From Bacteroidaceae bacterium (GTDB lineage: Bacteria > Bacteroidota > Bacteroidia > Bacteroidales > Bacteroidaceae), in contig JAFXXQ010000047.1 of assembly GCA_017542145.1 (NCBI GenBank), positions 186,001 through 250,000 on the forward strand: 64,000 bases of DNA. Direction: 5' to 3'. Under the pieces are notes generated by a model, which saw only the letters and a program-made list of their open reading frames with translations, searched no databases and was not told where the DNA came from. Each line of letters begins with the position of its first letter. The stretch's first letter is position 1. Position numbers and translations under genes: made by a program. Below are positions 39,780 through 48,619 of the stretch, piece after piece.

Positions 39780-41066
39780 ATGAAAATCCTTTTCATCTCG
39801 CCAGGTTCAGGTGACGGATATTTCTGCGGTAACTGCTACCGCGACAACCTCTTGGCACAGGCTATGCATCGTGCAGGCCATGATGTGACGGTGGTGCCGC
39901 TCTACCTGCCGCTTAAGTACCTCGACCAGCTTAGCGAAGATGTTCCTGTCTTCTTCCCTGCCACCACGTTCTACATCGAACAGAAAACCCGTCACACCAT
40001 GCCGCGGTGGGTGCGCCGTCTCCTCGACTCGGCACCAGCGCTACGTTTAGCTGCATCCCGCTCCGGCACCACCTCTGCTGCGGGCATGGAAGAGATGACG
40101 ATGAGCATGATAGACGGAAACGACGACACCTTCCAGCGCCACGTCGGCGAGCTCATCCAGTGGGTGCGTCAGGGTCCCCTGCCGGATGTCATCCACCTCT
40201 CGTCCACCTTGCTGCTCGGCGTTGCACGCCCCCTGAAGGAGGCTCTCGGCATCCCCGTCGTCTGCTCGCTTCAGGATGAGGAAGTGTGGATCGACACGCT
40301 CGACCCACACTATGCCCGTCGCGCCTGGCAGGCTATCGCCGACGGCGCAGGGTGGATAGACCATTTCGTCGTCTCCAGCCACTACTATGCCGACGTAGTG
40401 CGGCGCCGCTTCCCTCTGCTACCTCCCCCGACGGTCATCTATCCGGGTGTCGATATCGCTCGCTATCAGCCGAAGGGCGACGAGCCCGACGGTCCCGATG
40501 CGCCCACCATCGGCTTTTTCTACCGCATGAACGAACTCGACGGGCTGGACGTGCTGGCCGAGGCGTTCGTGACGCTGAAGCAACGCGGCACCATCCCCGG
40601 CCTACGGCTACGCATCGGAGGAGGATACATGTCCACAGAGCGCAAATTCCTTGCCGGCATCCGCAAGACGCTGCACCCCTATGCCGACGACGTCATCTTC
40701 GACCACGACTACACCTGGAACCGCCATGCCGACTTCTACCGTCACATCTCCGTCCTTGCCGTCCCCCTCCGTTTCCAAGAGGGCATCGGACTCTATGTCT
40801 GCGAAGCCTTCGCCGCCGGACGTCCTGTGGTTGAGCCTGCCACCGGCTCCTTCCCCGAGATTGTGGGCAATGGTGGTCTCACCTACCAGCCCGATACGGC
40901 CTCCGTCCTTGCCGACACCCTCGAACGATTGCTCACCGATAGCGAACTGCTTGGACGCTGCTCGTACAACGCCCGCAGACTCGGTCGCGAACGCTACAAC
41001 GACGCACTTACCGCACAGGCCCTCGAACAGTTATATAACGAGGTGATAAAGAAGGAAAAAAAGTGA
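39780..41066 (+). CDS. Glycosyltransferase family 4 protein
   Basis: 428 residues. GT-B fold: an N-terminal Rossmann half (MKILFISPGSGDGYFCGNCYRDNLLAQAMHRAGHDVTVV) and a C-terminal GT1 half with the donor-binding FQEGIGLYVCEAFAAGRPVV and GSFPEIVGNGG (E-x7-E pattern). The start loop GSGDGYFCGNCYRD is unusual for the family. Acceptor and donor are unknown. It ends the plus-strand cluster and may glycosylate a cluster component, but that rests on position only. Confidence 0.88.
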   Translation: MKILFISPGSGDGYFCGNCYRDNLLAQAMHRAGHDVTVVPLYLPLKYLDQLSEDVPVFFPATTFYIEQKTRHTMPRWVRRLLDSAPALRLAASRSGTTSAAGMEEMTMSMIDGNDDTFQRHVGELIQWVRQGPLPDVIHLSSTLLLGVARPLKEALGIPVVCSLQDEEVWIDTLDPHYARRAWQAIADGAGWIDHFVVSSHYYADVVRRRFPLLPPPTVIYPGVDIARYQPKGDEPDGPDAPTIGFFYRMNELDGLDVLAEAFVTLKQRGTIPGLRLRIGGGYMSTERKFLAGIRKTLHPYADDVIFDHDYTWNRHADFYRHISVLAVPLRFQEGIGLYVCEAFAAGRPVVEPATGSFPEIVGNGGLTYQPDTASVLADTLERLLTDSELLGRCSYNARRLGRERYNDALTAQALEQLYNEVIKKEKK

Positions 41067-41091
41067 GTCCAAAAAGATGACAAAAATAACG

Positions 41092-42378
41092 CTATGCGGT
41101 ATTCTGCCATCCTTTGACTTTGTCTAATCTTGTCTTCCGGCGGCGCTTGAGGAAGCGGAAGATGACGTCGGTGGTGAAGACGATGCCGAAGATGATGGCT
41201 ATGACAACCTTGATGGCGGTGAAGCCTGCCGTCAGAGCGCCATGGAGCTGGCCGGAGATAACATAGTAGGACGTCCAGTAGATGCCGGCACCAGGTACCA
41301 GGGGGAAGATGCCGCAGATGAGGAACACCGTCATAGGGCAGCGCTGCCACACAGCCAGCTCGCGGGCGGTGAGCGCCACGGCGATGGTTGCCACGCCCGA
41401 TGCCTCCACTACACTCCCGCCTGCCCAGCGCAGTATGACAAGATAGACGATCCACCCTATCATTCCACACACGCCGCCGTGCCAGTAATACTTACGTGGC
41501 ACTCCAAACAGCACGGCAAAGGCTGCTGACCCCACCAGCGCCGCAACTAACTGAATGGGGAACAACGCCGTCAGGTTGTCCACGCCCATTCCTTCCAAGG
41601 CTATCACACCGCCCGAAATCCGTCCGTCTATCAGAAAGACAAGGCTGACGCCGAGGGCGATGCAAAAAAAGACCATCGTGGCATCCAACAAGCGCGTGAT
41701 GCCTGCAATATAGTCCTCGTTGGCGATGTCGCGGATGCCGTTTGTAAAAGGTACTCCGGGGATGAGGGGGATGACGGCTCCAATGATGATATTGCTCAGA
41801 TTGTCGCCAATGCCTGCTCGATAGACCAACAAACAGAAAAGCGTAACGAATGCCGCACCGCAGATGTTGCTGAATATCTTCGACAGATAGGGTGCCGTAG
41901 CCTTCAGCACAAATATATACAGCAGAAAGCCTGCCACGAAAGCCACCATACTATCGATAAACGAGCCGCCGAAAATAATGCAGAAACCTGCGCTGCCGAG
42001 TGCCGATGCTATCACCTGCTCCCAAAACGGCTTGGGCGGTATGGTGCGCACTTTGTGCAAAGCCTTCTTCGCCTCATCAAGTGTATAACGTCCTTTTTCT
42101 ATATCGCGCGAAATCTGGTTCACCGCCACTACTTTGTCCAACTGCGTTCCCTTGAAGGGGATGTACTCCACGTTGGCGAAGTTACGCCCCGTCGTGAAGA
42201 TGCCGTTGCTCAGCACAAAGAAGTTCTCGCTATCCACGTCGTAGTGCGACGCGATGCGCTCCATAGTCTCCTCGACGCGCGAAATCTCTGCGCCGTTCTC
42301 GAGCAGGATATGCCCTGCCTCGGTAGCCACTTCCAACGCCTGTTGCTCTATGACTGTTTTCCCTTGCTCGTTCTCCAT
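41092..42378 (-). CDS. Threonine/serine exporter-like protein (ThrE type, fused halves)
   Basis: 428 residues. The N-terminal half matches DUF1212/ThrE (ILLENGAEISRVEETMERIASHY, LSNGIFTT) with several membrane helices (VPFTNGIRDIANEDYIAGITRLLDA), and the C-terminal half matches the DUF3815 membrane part (CGIFPLVPGAGIYWT). In many bacteria these are two genes; here they are one polypeptide. Inner-membrane export of threonine or serine is the family role; substrate is unproven here. It is convergent with the glycosyltransferase gene. Confidence 0.9.
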   Translation of the reverse strand: MENEQGKTVIEQQALEVATEAGHILLENGAEISRVEETMERIASHYDVDSENFFVLSNGIFTTGRNFANVEYIPFKGTQLDKVVAVNQISRDIEKGRYTLDEAKKALHKVRTIPPKPFWEQVIASALGSAGFCIIFGGSFIDSMVAFVAGFLLYIFVLKATAPYLSKIFSNICGAAFVTLFCLLVYRAGIGDNLSNIIIGAVIPLIPGVPFTNGIRDIANEDYIAGITRLLDATMVFFCIALGVSLVFLIDGRISGGVIALEGMGVDNLTALFPIQLVAALVGSAAFAVLFGVPRKYYWHGGVCGMIGWIVYLVILRWAGGSVVEASGVATIAVALTARELAVWQRCPMTVFLICGIFPLVPGAGIYWTSYYVISGQLHGALTAGFTAIKVVIAIIFGIVFTTDVIFRFLKRRRKTRLDKVKGWQNTA

Positions 42379-42419
42379 GAAAAAAAATGCTATCAGGCTG
42401 CAAAATTACAACTTTTTTC

Positions 42420-42450
42420 TTGCATTTCATCACGGCTCGCGCTATCTTTG
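42420..42450 (+). promoter_or_regulatory. Promoter TTG-N20-TATCTTTG for the mannosidase
   Basis: TTG(C) at 42420-42422 and TATCTTTG at 42443-42450, with a ~40-base leader to ATG 42498. Confidence 0.75.
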
Positions 42451-42497
42451 CAGAAAATACGTGAAAAAGCAAAACATCAACCCTTAAATTATAGATT

Positions 42498-45400
42498 ATG
42501 AAAAGAACCCGTATTCTTCTGACACTTGCCGCGCTGACGTTTGCAGCCACACTGACGCTTTCAGCCCAAGACGAACCCAGAACGGCCTACATGGTCGCCG
42601 ATGCCCACCTCGACACGCAATGGAACTGGGACATCCAGACCACCATCCGCGAGTACATCCCCAAGACCATCCGGCAAAATCTTCATCTGCTGCGCAACTA
42701 CCCTGACTATATCTTCAATTTCGAAGGAGCCATCAAGTACTCGTGGATGAAGGAGTACTACCCCACCGAGTATGAAGAAGTGAAGAAGTACATTGCCCAG
42801 GGGCGCTGGCACCTCACCGGTGCCAGCTGGGACGCCAACGAGACGGTCATTGTCTCGCCCGAATCGTGGCTGCGTAACACGCTCCTCGGTCAGACCTTCT
42901 ACCGCAACGAATATGGTCAGGAGAGTACGGACATCTTTCTGCCCGACTGTTTCGGCTTTGCCTATACACTGCCTACGCTGGCAGCCCATTGCGGCCTCAT
43001 CGGCTTCTCGTCGCAGAAGCTGGGCTGGCGTACCAACCGCTTCTTCGAAGGCCAGCTGGCACGCTACCCCTTCTCCGTCGGACTCTGGCAGGGCATTGAC
43101 GGCAGCCGCATCATGATGGCTCATGGCTATAGCTACGGACAAACTTACCCCGACAGCGATCTCAGCGAAAACACACGTCTACTGCGCGAGATGAACGAGA
43201 GCACCGTCCCCGTCGGCTACCGCTACTATGGTACGGGCGACACAGGCGGCTCGCCCACCATCGAATCCGTCCGTGCCGTCATGAAGGGTATGAAGGGCAA
43301 CGGCCCTGTGACTATCAAGAGCGCCACCAGTGACCAGCTCTACAAGGACTATCTGCCCTTCTCAGCTCATCCCGAGCTACCCGTCTTTGATGGCGAGCTG
43401 TATATGGACGTTCACGGCACGGGCTGCTACACCTCGCAGGCTGCCATGAAGTTCTACAATCGTCAGAACGAGCATCTGGCTGATGCTGCCGAGCGTGCTT
43501 CTGTTGTCAGCGAGTGGCTAGGCACCGCCGCCTATCCCTCCGAGCGCATCACCGATGCCTGGCACCGCGTCATCCTCCATCAGTTCCACGACGACCTGCC
43601 CGGCACCAGCATACCGCGTGCCTACGAATTCTCATGGAACGATGAACTTATTGCCCTCAGCCAGTATGCGTCTGTGCTGACACATGCCGTCAGCGGTGTG
43701 GCTTCGCAACTAAACACCGATGTCAGCGGCATCCCCGTCGTCCTCCACAACACCGAGGCTTTCGCCCAAAAGGCCATTGCCGACATGGTAATGCCTGACG
43801 GAGCCGCTGCCTATACTGTCACAGGCCCCGATGGCAAGCGTGCCCTCTCGCAAGTGGTCACCGACAGCCAGGGGAAGAAACATCTGCTCGTTGACGCCAA
43901 CGTCCCCGGTGTGGGCTTCGCTGTCTATGGCGTCAAGCCCGCCTCGGCAGGCAAGGCATTCGTTGAGCGTGATGTCCGCGAGGTGGAGAACAGCGTCTAT
44001 AGCCTCCGCTTCGATGCCAACGGCGACATCAGTTCGCTCATCGACAAGCGTACAGGCCGTGAGCTCGTCCGTCAGGGCGAAGCCATCGGTCTCGTCATCT
44101 TCGACGACTGCCGAAGCGAGGCGTGGCCCGCATGGGAGATTCTGAAGCACACCGTTGACAAGGCTCCGCTGAAGATTACCGACGGCGTCAGCGTCCGCCT
44201 CGTCGAGGATGGCGCCATCCGCACCACCGTCCGCGTCACCAAGCAGTACGGCAAGAGCACCTTCAACCAGTACATCCACCTCTACAAAGGCACGCAGGCC
44301 GAGCGCATCGACTTCCAATGTGAAGTTGATTGGCACTCCACCCACAGCCTGCTCAAGGCCAACTTCCCCCTCGCCATCAGCAACCCCGACGCCACCTACG
44401 ATCTCGGCCTCGGCAGCGTGAAGCGCGGCAACAACCGCGACAACCAGTACGAAGTCTATTCGCACGAATGGACCGACCTTACCGACAGCAGCGGTGCCTA
44501 TGGCGTCACCATCTACAACAACTGCAAGTATGGCTGGGACAAGCCCAACGACAACACCATCCGCCTCTCCCTCCTCTGGGCTCCACAACCTGGAGGCGGC
44601 TACCGCTATCAGGAGAATCAGGATATGGGGTGGCACACCTTCACCTACTGTCTGGAAGGCCATAGCGGAGACGTCAACAAGGCTGACGCCGTCGCCCATT
44701 CCACAATGGTCAATAGCCCGCTGCGTGCCTTTACCGCCCCCAAGCACAAAGGAACGCTGGGACGCTCATTCGGATTTGCCTCGTCCGACAACGCCAACAT
44801 CACCGTCCGCGCCCTTAAGAAAGCCGAGATGGGCAATGAGTATGTTGTCCGCGTCTATGAAAATAGTGGCAAGGGCAGCCAGCAGGGAACCATCACCTTC
44901 GGTGCTCCCATTGCCAAGGCCGTCGAGGCCGATGGTACGGAGAAGCCCCTCGGCGCCGCCTCTTTCAGCGGCAATGGCTTGAACGTCAATATCGGCGCCT
45001 TCAGCGTCAAGACCTATCGCATCACCTTCGCAGGTCAGCCCACCCTCACCGAACTGCCGCAGCAGCCCCTCGCCCTCCCCTTCAACAAACGCTGCTTCAG
45101 TTTCAACGAGTTCCGTCGCGGTGCCTCCTTCGAGGGCAGTAATAGCTATGCTGCCGAACTACTCCCTGCTGATGGCATCATCACCTCGGGCGACGTCCGC
45201 TTCGTTCTCGGCGAGAAGGACGGCTTCAACGGTTTCTCCCTCGGTGACACCATCGCCCTGCCTGCAGGTATTTATAATAAGGTATATCTCCTTGCCGCTT
45301 CCGTGAGAGGCGACAGTCAGTACAAAGTTGGCATCCTCAGCCAAAAGGGAAAGAAAGAAGTACTGAGCGAAGTCGAAGTCAGCGTACCCAACTACACCGG

Positions 45401-46193
45401 CTTCATCGGACAGTGGGGACACGACGGCCACACCCAACCGTTCTTCAAAGATGCTGACATCGCCTATATCGGCACCCACCGCCACAGCAGCACGGAAGAC
45501 GAGCCCTTCGAATACACCTACATGTTCCGCGTCGGCATCGATCTTCCCGCTGGTGCCAAGGCCATCATCCTGCCGGGAGGGCCGAAGATTGAGCCGACAG
45601 CTGAACCCACACAGCAGATTCCCACCCGTTTCGGACGGAGAGCCATGCCGCGCGAGAGCAACGTAGTCGTTTTCGCTGCTACAGCTGTCAACGAAGGTGC
45701 CCCCGTCGTCCCCGCCGGATCCCTCTTCAACACAGGCAGCAAGACCAACGAAGCAACCGTCGCCCGCGTCCAGAAACCCAACCTCCTCAGCGGAGCAACA
45801 ATCCTTGCCACCACAGGCGAAGTGAACGAGCGTGAGAAGGCCTCCAACCTCATCGACGGCAACCTCAACACCAAGTGGTGCGACACGAACGATGCTCCCA
45901 ACTTTACCTCCTTCGACCTCGGAACAGCTAAGACCATTGCCGCTTGGCGCCTCGTCAATGCCGGCAAAGAGAGCAACTCGTACATCACCCGCAGTTGTCT
46001 CCTGCAAGGACGCAACAGCCTCACCGAGGAGTGGAAAACCCTCGACCTGCTTGACGGCAATAAGTCTGACGACGTGGATCGCTCCTTCACCCCCACCAGC
46101 GTCCGCTACCTCCGCATCTTCGTCACAGGCCCCACTCAAGATGTCGGCGACGACACCGTCCGCATCTACGAGCTGGAAGTGTACGGAGAGTAA
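42498..46193 (+). CDS. Secreted GH38 alpha-mannosidase with F5/8-type C domain
   Basis: 1231 residues with a signal peptide (LLTLAALTFAATLTLSAQ). The GH38 zinc site starts at H37 and D39 (ADAHLDTQW), and the nucleophile is D150 in FLPDCFGF. The central and C-terminal beta domains of GH38 follow. Residues ~1090-1231 form a galactose-binding-like F5/8 C module (ASNLIDGNLNTKWCDT, FDLGTAKTIAAWRLVNAG, VRYLRIFV). It likely trims mannose from N-glycans in the periplasm or at the surface. It has its own promoter, and the small repeat protein follows 4 bases downstream. Confidence 0.95.
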   Translation: MKRTRILLTLAALTFAATLTLSAQDEPRTAYMVADAHLDTQWNWDIQTTIREYIPKTIRQNLHLLRNYPDYIFNFEGAIKYSWMKEYYPTEYEEVKKYIAQGRWHLTGASWDANETVIVSPESWLRNTLLGQTFYRNEYGQESTDIFLPDCFGFAYTLPTLAAHCGLIGFSSQKLGWRTNRFFEGQLARYPFSVGLWQGIDGSRIMMAHGYSYGQTYPDSDLSENTRLLREMNESTVPVGYRYYGTGDTGGSPTIESVRAVMKGMKGNGPVTIKSATSDQLYKDYLPFSAHPELPVFDGELYMDVHGTGCYTSQAAMKFYNRQNEHLADAAERASVVSEWLGTAAYPSERITDAWHRVILHQFHDDLPGTSIPRAYEFSWNDELIALSQYASVLTHAVSGVASQLNTDVSGIPVVLHNTEAFAQKAIADMVMPDGAAAYTVTGPDGKRALSQVVTDSQGKKHLLVDANVPGVGFAVYGVKPASAGKAFVERDVREVENSVYSLRFDANGDISSLIDKRTGRELVRQGEAIGLVIFDDCRSEAWPAWEILKHTVDKAPLKITDGVSVRLVEDGAIRTTVRVTKQYGKSTFNQYIHLYKGTQAERIDFQCEVDWHSTHSLLKANFPLAISNPDATYDLGLGSVKRGNNRDNQYEVYSHEWTDLTDSSGAYGVTIYNNCKYGWDKPNDNTIRLSLLWAPQPGGGYRYQENQDMGWHTFTYCLEGHSGDVNKADAVAHSTMVNSPLRAFTAPKHKGTLGRSFGFASSDNANITVRALKKAEMGNEYVVRVYENSGKGSQQGTITFGAPIAKAVEADGTEKPLGAASFSGNGLNVNIGAFSVKTYRITFAGQPTLTELPQQPLALPFNKRCFSFNEFRRGASFEGSNSYAAELLPADGIITSGDVRFVLGEKDGFNGFSLGDTIALPAGIYNKVYLLAASVRGDSQYKVGILSQKGKKEVLSEVEVSVPNYTGFIGQWGHDGHTQPFFKDADIAYIGTHRHSSTEDEPFEYTYMFRVGIDLPAGAKAIILPGGPKIEPTAEPTQQIPTRFGRRAMPRESNVVVFAATAVNEGAPVVPAGSLFNTGSKTNEATVARVQKPNLLSGATILATTGEVNEREKASNLIDGNLNTKWCDTNDAPNFTSFDLGTAKTIAAWRLVNAGKESNSYITRSCLLQGRNSLTEEWKTLDLLDGNKSDDVDRSFTPTSVRYLRIFVTGPTQDVGDDTVRIYELEVYGE

Positions 46194-46197
46194 CGTC

Positions 46198-46605
46198 ATG
46201 GCCAGATATTTCAAGTATATCCTGACTTTCATCTTGCTCATATCCTCCTTGGGGGGATATGGGCAACAGATGTACGACGGCTCCGGCTCGCTTCTCGGAC
46301 GCTACGACAACGGGAAACTCTACAACCGTTCGGGTGCCTACGAAGGGCAAATCAACTCCCAAAGGTTCTACAGCCGTTCGGGCAGTTACCTCGGGAACGA
46401 GAGCAACGGGAAATACTATGACTACTCCGGTGCCTACATTGGCTATACCGATAGCGGGCGCTACTACGACAAGAGTGGAAGCCTCATCGGATACATCCGG
46501 GGCGACTTTGTGTACAGCCGCTCAGGCTCCCTGATAGGAAGATTCTCCCGCGTCCCTTCCTTTGTTATTGCATTAGTCTATTTCTATAGAATTTTTAACC
46601 TATAG
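46198..46605 (+). CDS. Small secreted repeat protein (4-fold beta-flower type)
   Basis: 135 residues: signal peptide (YILTFILLISSLGGYGQ), then eight or so short units of the form YxxSGxxxG (YNRSGAYEG, YSRSGSYLG, YDYSGAYIG, YDKSGSLIG), and a hydrophobic C-terminal tail (VIALVYFYRIFNL). The repeats resemble what I know as 4-fold beta-flower proteins, of unknown function. A decayed copy of the tail lies after the next gene. Confidence 0.75.
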   Translation: MARYFKYILTFILLISSLGGYGQQMYDGSGSLLGRYDNGKLYNRSGAYEGQINSQRFYSRSGSYLGNESNGKYYDYSGAYIGYTDSGRYYDKSGSLIGYIRGDFVYSRSGSLIGRFSRVPSFVIALVYFYRIFNL

Positions 46606-46648
46606 CCAAAGGCTACGATGCAACAGACGTGACGCTTAAATTTCAATC

Positions 46649-47623
46649 ATGAAAAGAAGGCAGTTTCTGAAAATCGCAGCCGTTACCCCCCTAGCGGCTG
46701 CTGCCTTAGGTTCTTTCGCCCAGAACCCGTCCCAAGAGCCTCTGACCCCGCCTTCCGGAGGTGTGTCTGGAGGCGATTTTCCGCCTATAGACCTCGGACC
46801 GACGGAGTACGTGCCCACAGGGAAAGGCATCCATGTAAGATTTCTCGGAACAGGTGCTGCAGACTGGCAGGGACCTTCCGAGAACGGAGAACTGAGGAGG
46901 CTTTCCAGCGTGCTGCTCGACTGGAAGGTCCTCATCGACTTTACGGATACGGCACTTGATATGCTACCCGAGGGAGTCCATCCCGAAGTCATATTCTACA
47001 CCCATTCCCATAGTGACCACTACCGCCCCAAGGCCGCCTTGCAGTTGGGAATCAAGACCGTCTATCTTGGCGAGACCTGGATTGAAAGAGCCAAGGAAGA
47101 TTTCCAGAAGGCTTCAAGCGAGACAGGTATTCCCGTGCCCGAGATCATACCATTAGCTGTTGGTCAATCCGTCGAATGCGAGGGGCTTACGTTAACCGCC
47201 CTTCCTGCCAACCATGCCACCAGCTATCTGGACGAGCAGACTCTCATCTATCTCATAGAGAAGAATTCGACGAGACTTCTTTATGCTACGGATACAGGAG
47301 GGATTACCGCCATCGCCGCACAGAGGGGAGGATTCGACATGCACGTGAGGGGGGACAAGTTCCTGACTGGAATAATCATGGAGGCAACGATGGGCTTCGG
47401 TCATGAGGAGGATTATCGCATATTCACCCATTCCAGCATCGGTACTGTCCACAAGACGGTCAAGGTGCTCTCCCAGACCCGCAAGTACCTTCCCGTCGAA
47501 GGACAGAAGGTCTATCTGACCCACATGGCGAAGACCCTGCACGGGAGTCAGGCCGAACTGGACAAAGGGCTTCCTGAACCCCTATGTGCCGCATACGACG
47601 GCCTAGAGGTGACCTTCATGTAA
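46649..47623 (+). CDS. Exported MBL-fold metallo-hydrolase
   Basis: 324 residues. A Tat-like N-terminus (MKRRQFLKIAAVTPLAAAALG) is followed by a Pro/Gly-rich linker (PLTPPSGGVSGGDFPP) that looks repeat-derived. The metallo-beta-lactamase core has the zinc motif HSHSDH and later DTGG and TH signatures. It resembles PhnP- or lipoate-ester-type hydrolases more than beta-lactamases, but the substrate is unknown. The surroundings (mannosidase, repeat protein) give no clear lead. Confidence 0.88.
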   Translation: MKRRQFLKIAAVTPLAAAALGSFAQNPSQEPLTPPSGGVSGGDFPPIDLGPTEYVPTGKGIHVRFLGTGAADWQGPSENGELRRLSSVLLDWKVLIDFTDTALDMLPEGVHPEVIFYTHSHSDHYRPKAALQLGIKTVYLGETWIERAKEDFQKASSETGIPVPEIIPLAVGQSVECEGLTLTALPANHATSYLDEQTLIYLIEKNSTRLLYATDTGGITAIAAQRGGFDMHVRGDKFLTGIIMEATMGFGHEEDYRIFTHSSIGTVHKTVKVLSQTRKYLPVEGQKVYLTHMAKTLHGSQAELDKGLPEPLCAAYDGLEVTFM

Positions 47624-47633
47624 TACGGCATCC

Positions 47634-47681
47634 TCCCTCGTCGTGGCATTAGTGTATTTCTATCGCATCTTCAGACAATAG
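47634..47681 (+). pseudogene. Remnant of a second beta-flower-type gene (3' end only)
   Basis: This frame reads SLVVALVYFYRIFRQ then stop, against SFVIALVYFYRIFNL then stop at the end of the gene at 46198-46605. Both are followed by atagcc and aaagg. The rest of this second copy is absent; the MBL gene lies where it would have been. Confidence 0.75.
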
Positions 47682-47807
47682 CCCCAAAGGAAAAGAGTTC
47701 AAAGAAAAAAGTTGTTCGTTTTCTTGCAATTCCATTTTTATAGCACTTTTTTTGCAACGAAGTTCGGAGAAAAAGCAATAAAAAATGGGAACAATATGCC
47801 CTGAACG

Positions 47808-48045
47808 TAGTGCGAATTGTCCGAGAACGCACTACTTCTGCGTCTGAATGTACTGCGTCCGCATATAGGCACTACGCCGTGTTCGTGGCGTAGTGCGCTG
47901 TGCGCTCAGAGCAAAGGGCTGGCGTCACAGCCCAAGCATCTGACGTCATAGCCCCTTGATCTGGCAATGCAGATAAAGCTTCTGACAAAATAGAAGCTGA
48001 TTCTGCGAAAACAGAGGCTGATTCTAACTGCAAAAAAGGTTACAA
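47808..48045. repeat. Degenerate array with 21-bp period
   Basis: ctg(g/a)c-type units start at 47919, 47940, 47961, 47982, 48003 and 48024, exactly 21 bp apart. Upstream, gtagtgc/gcactac units start at 47808, 47829, 47850, then 47869 and 47890. Beyond it, to 48350, I see no gene; ggttacaatctgtaag (48038) and agttacaatttgtaaag (48270) are a related pair. Confidence 0.8.
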
Positions 48046-48349
48046 TCTGTAAGTTCTCAATGCGAAAATCTCCCCAGCGAATGACAACCGACGAACGAAG
48101 CAAGAGCAGAGCCAAACATGTTTGAGCTATGCCTTGCGAGGAGGAGGAAGTCAACTGACAACCCCAAAAGATAACTGCGCAGCAGGCGGCACTTCTATAG
48201 TGGAATCGAGGGTGCAGAGGTTGTCAGCCATTACGCCAAATGAAATAGATGACGGCTCTTTTATCCGTAAAGTTACAATTTGTAAAGCTAACCCCAAAGT
48301 CAACTTTTTACAGAGATAAGAGCGGTCTATATCCTCAAAACGGCTAAAC

Positions 48350-48377
48350 AAAAAAGATGAAGGAGGCGATAACCTCC
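48350..48377 (-). terminator. Terminator of tRNA-Pro
   Basis: The minus strand reads ggagg-ttatcg-cctcc, then ttcat and a run of six T. Confidence 0.7.
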
Positions 48378-48390
48378 CTCTCTCTTTGTG

Positions 48391-48464
48391 TCGGGGTGAC
48401 TGGACTCGAACCAGCGACCTCGCGCCCCCCAGACGTGTGCGCTAACCAACTGCGCTACACCCCG
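48391..48464 (-). tRNA. tRNA-Pro (GGG anticodon)
   Basis: The minus strand folds as a cloverleaf: acceptor CGGGGTG/CACCCCG, D-stem GCGC/GCGC, anticodon loop CTGGGGG (anticodon GGG), T-loop TTCGAGT with stem GCTGG/CCAGT, discriminator A. No CCA is encoded. The anticodon stem CACGT/GCGCG contains one A-C mismatch at 28-42 and two G-T/G-U type pairs overall. Identity Pro follows from the anticodon. Confidence 0.92.
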
Positions 48465-48619
48465 AACACTAGGGCTTACTCTCATAAGCGGGTGCAAATG
48501 TACGGCAATTTTCGTTCATAGCAAACTTTTTTCGGACTTTTTTGAAGATTTTGCTGCTTTTTTCATAATAATCCTCATTCTGCAATCCTAATTCTCCATT
48601 TTTATTGTAACTTCGCAGC

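Noticed and set aside
47808-48045. CRISPR array
   Set aside because: Units are not identical repeats with unique spacers, the step is only 21 bp, and no cas gene is present.
48122-48351. Two overlapping 65- to 66-residue open frames on opposite strands
   Set aside because: No domain, start or promoter support; they mirror each other.
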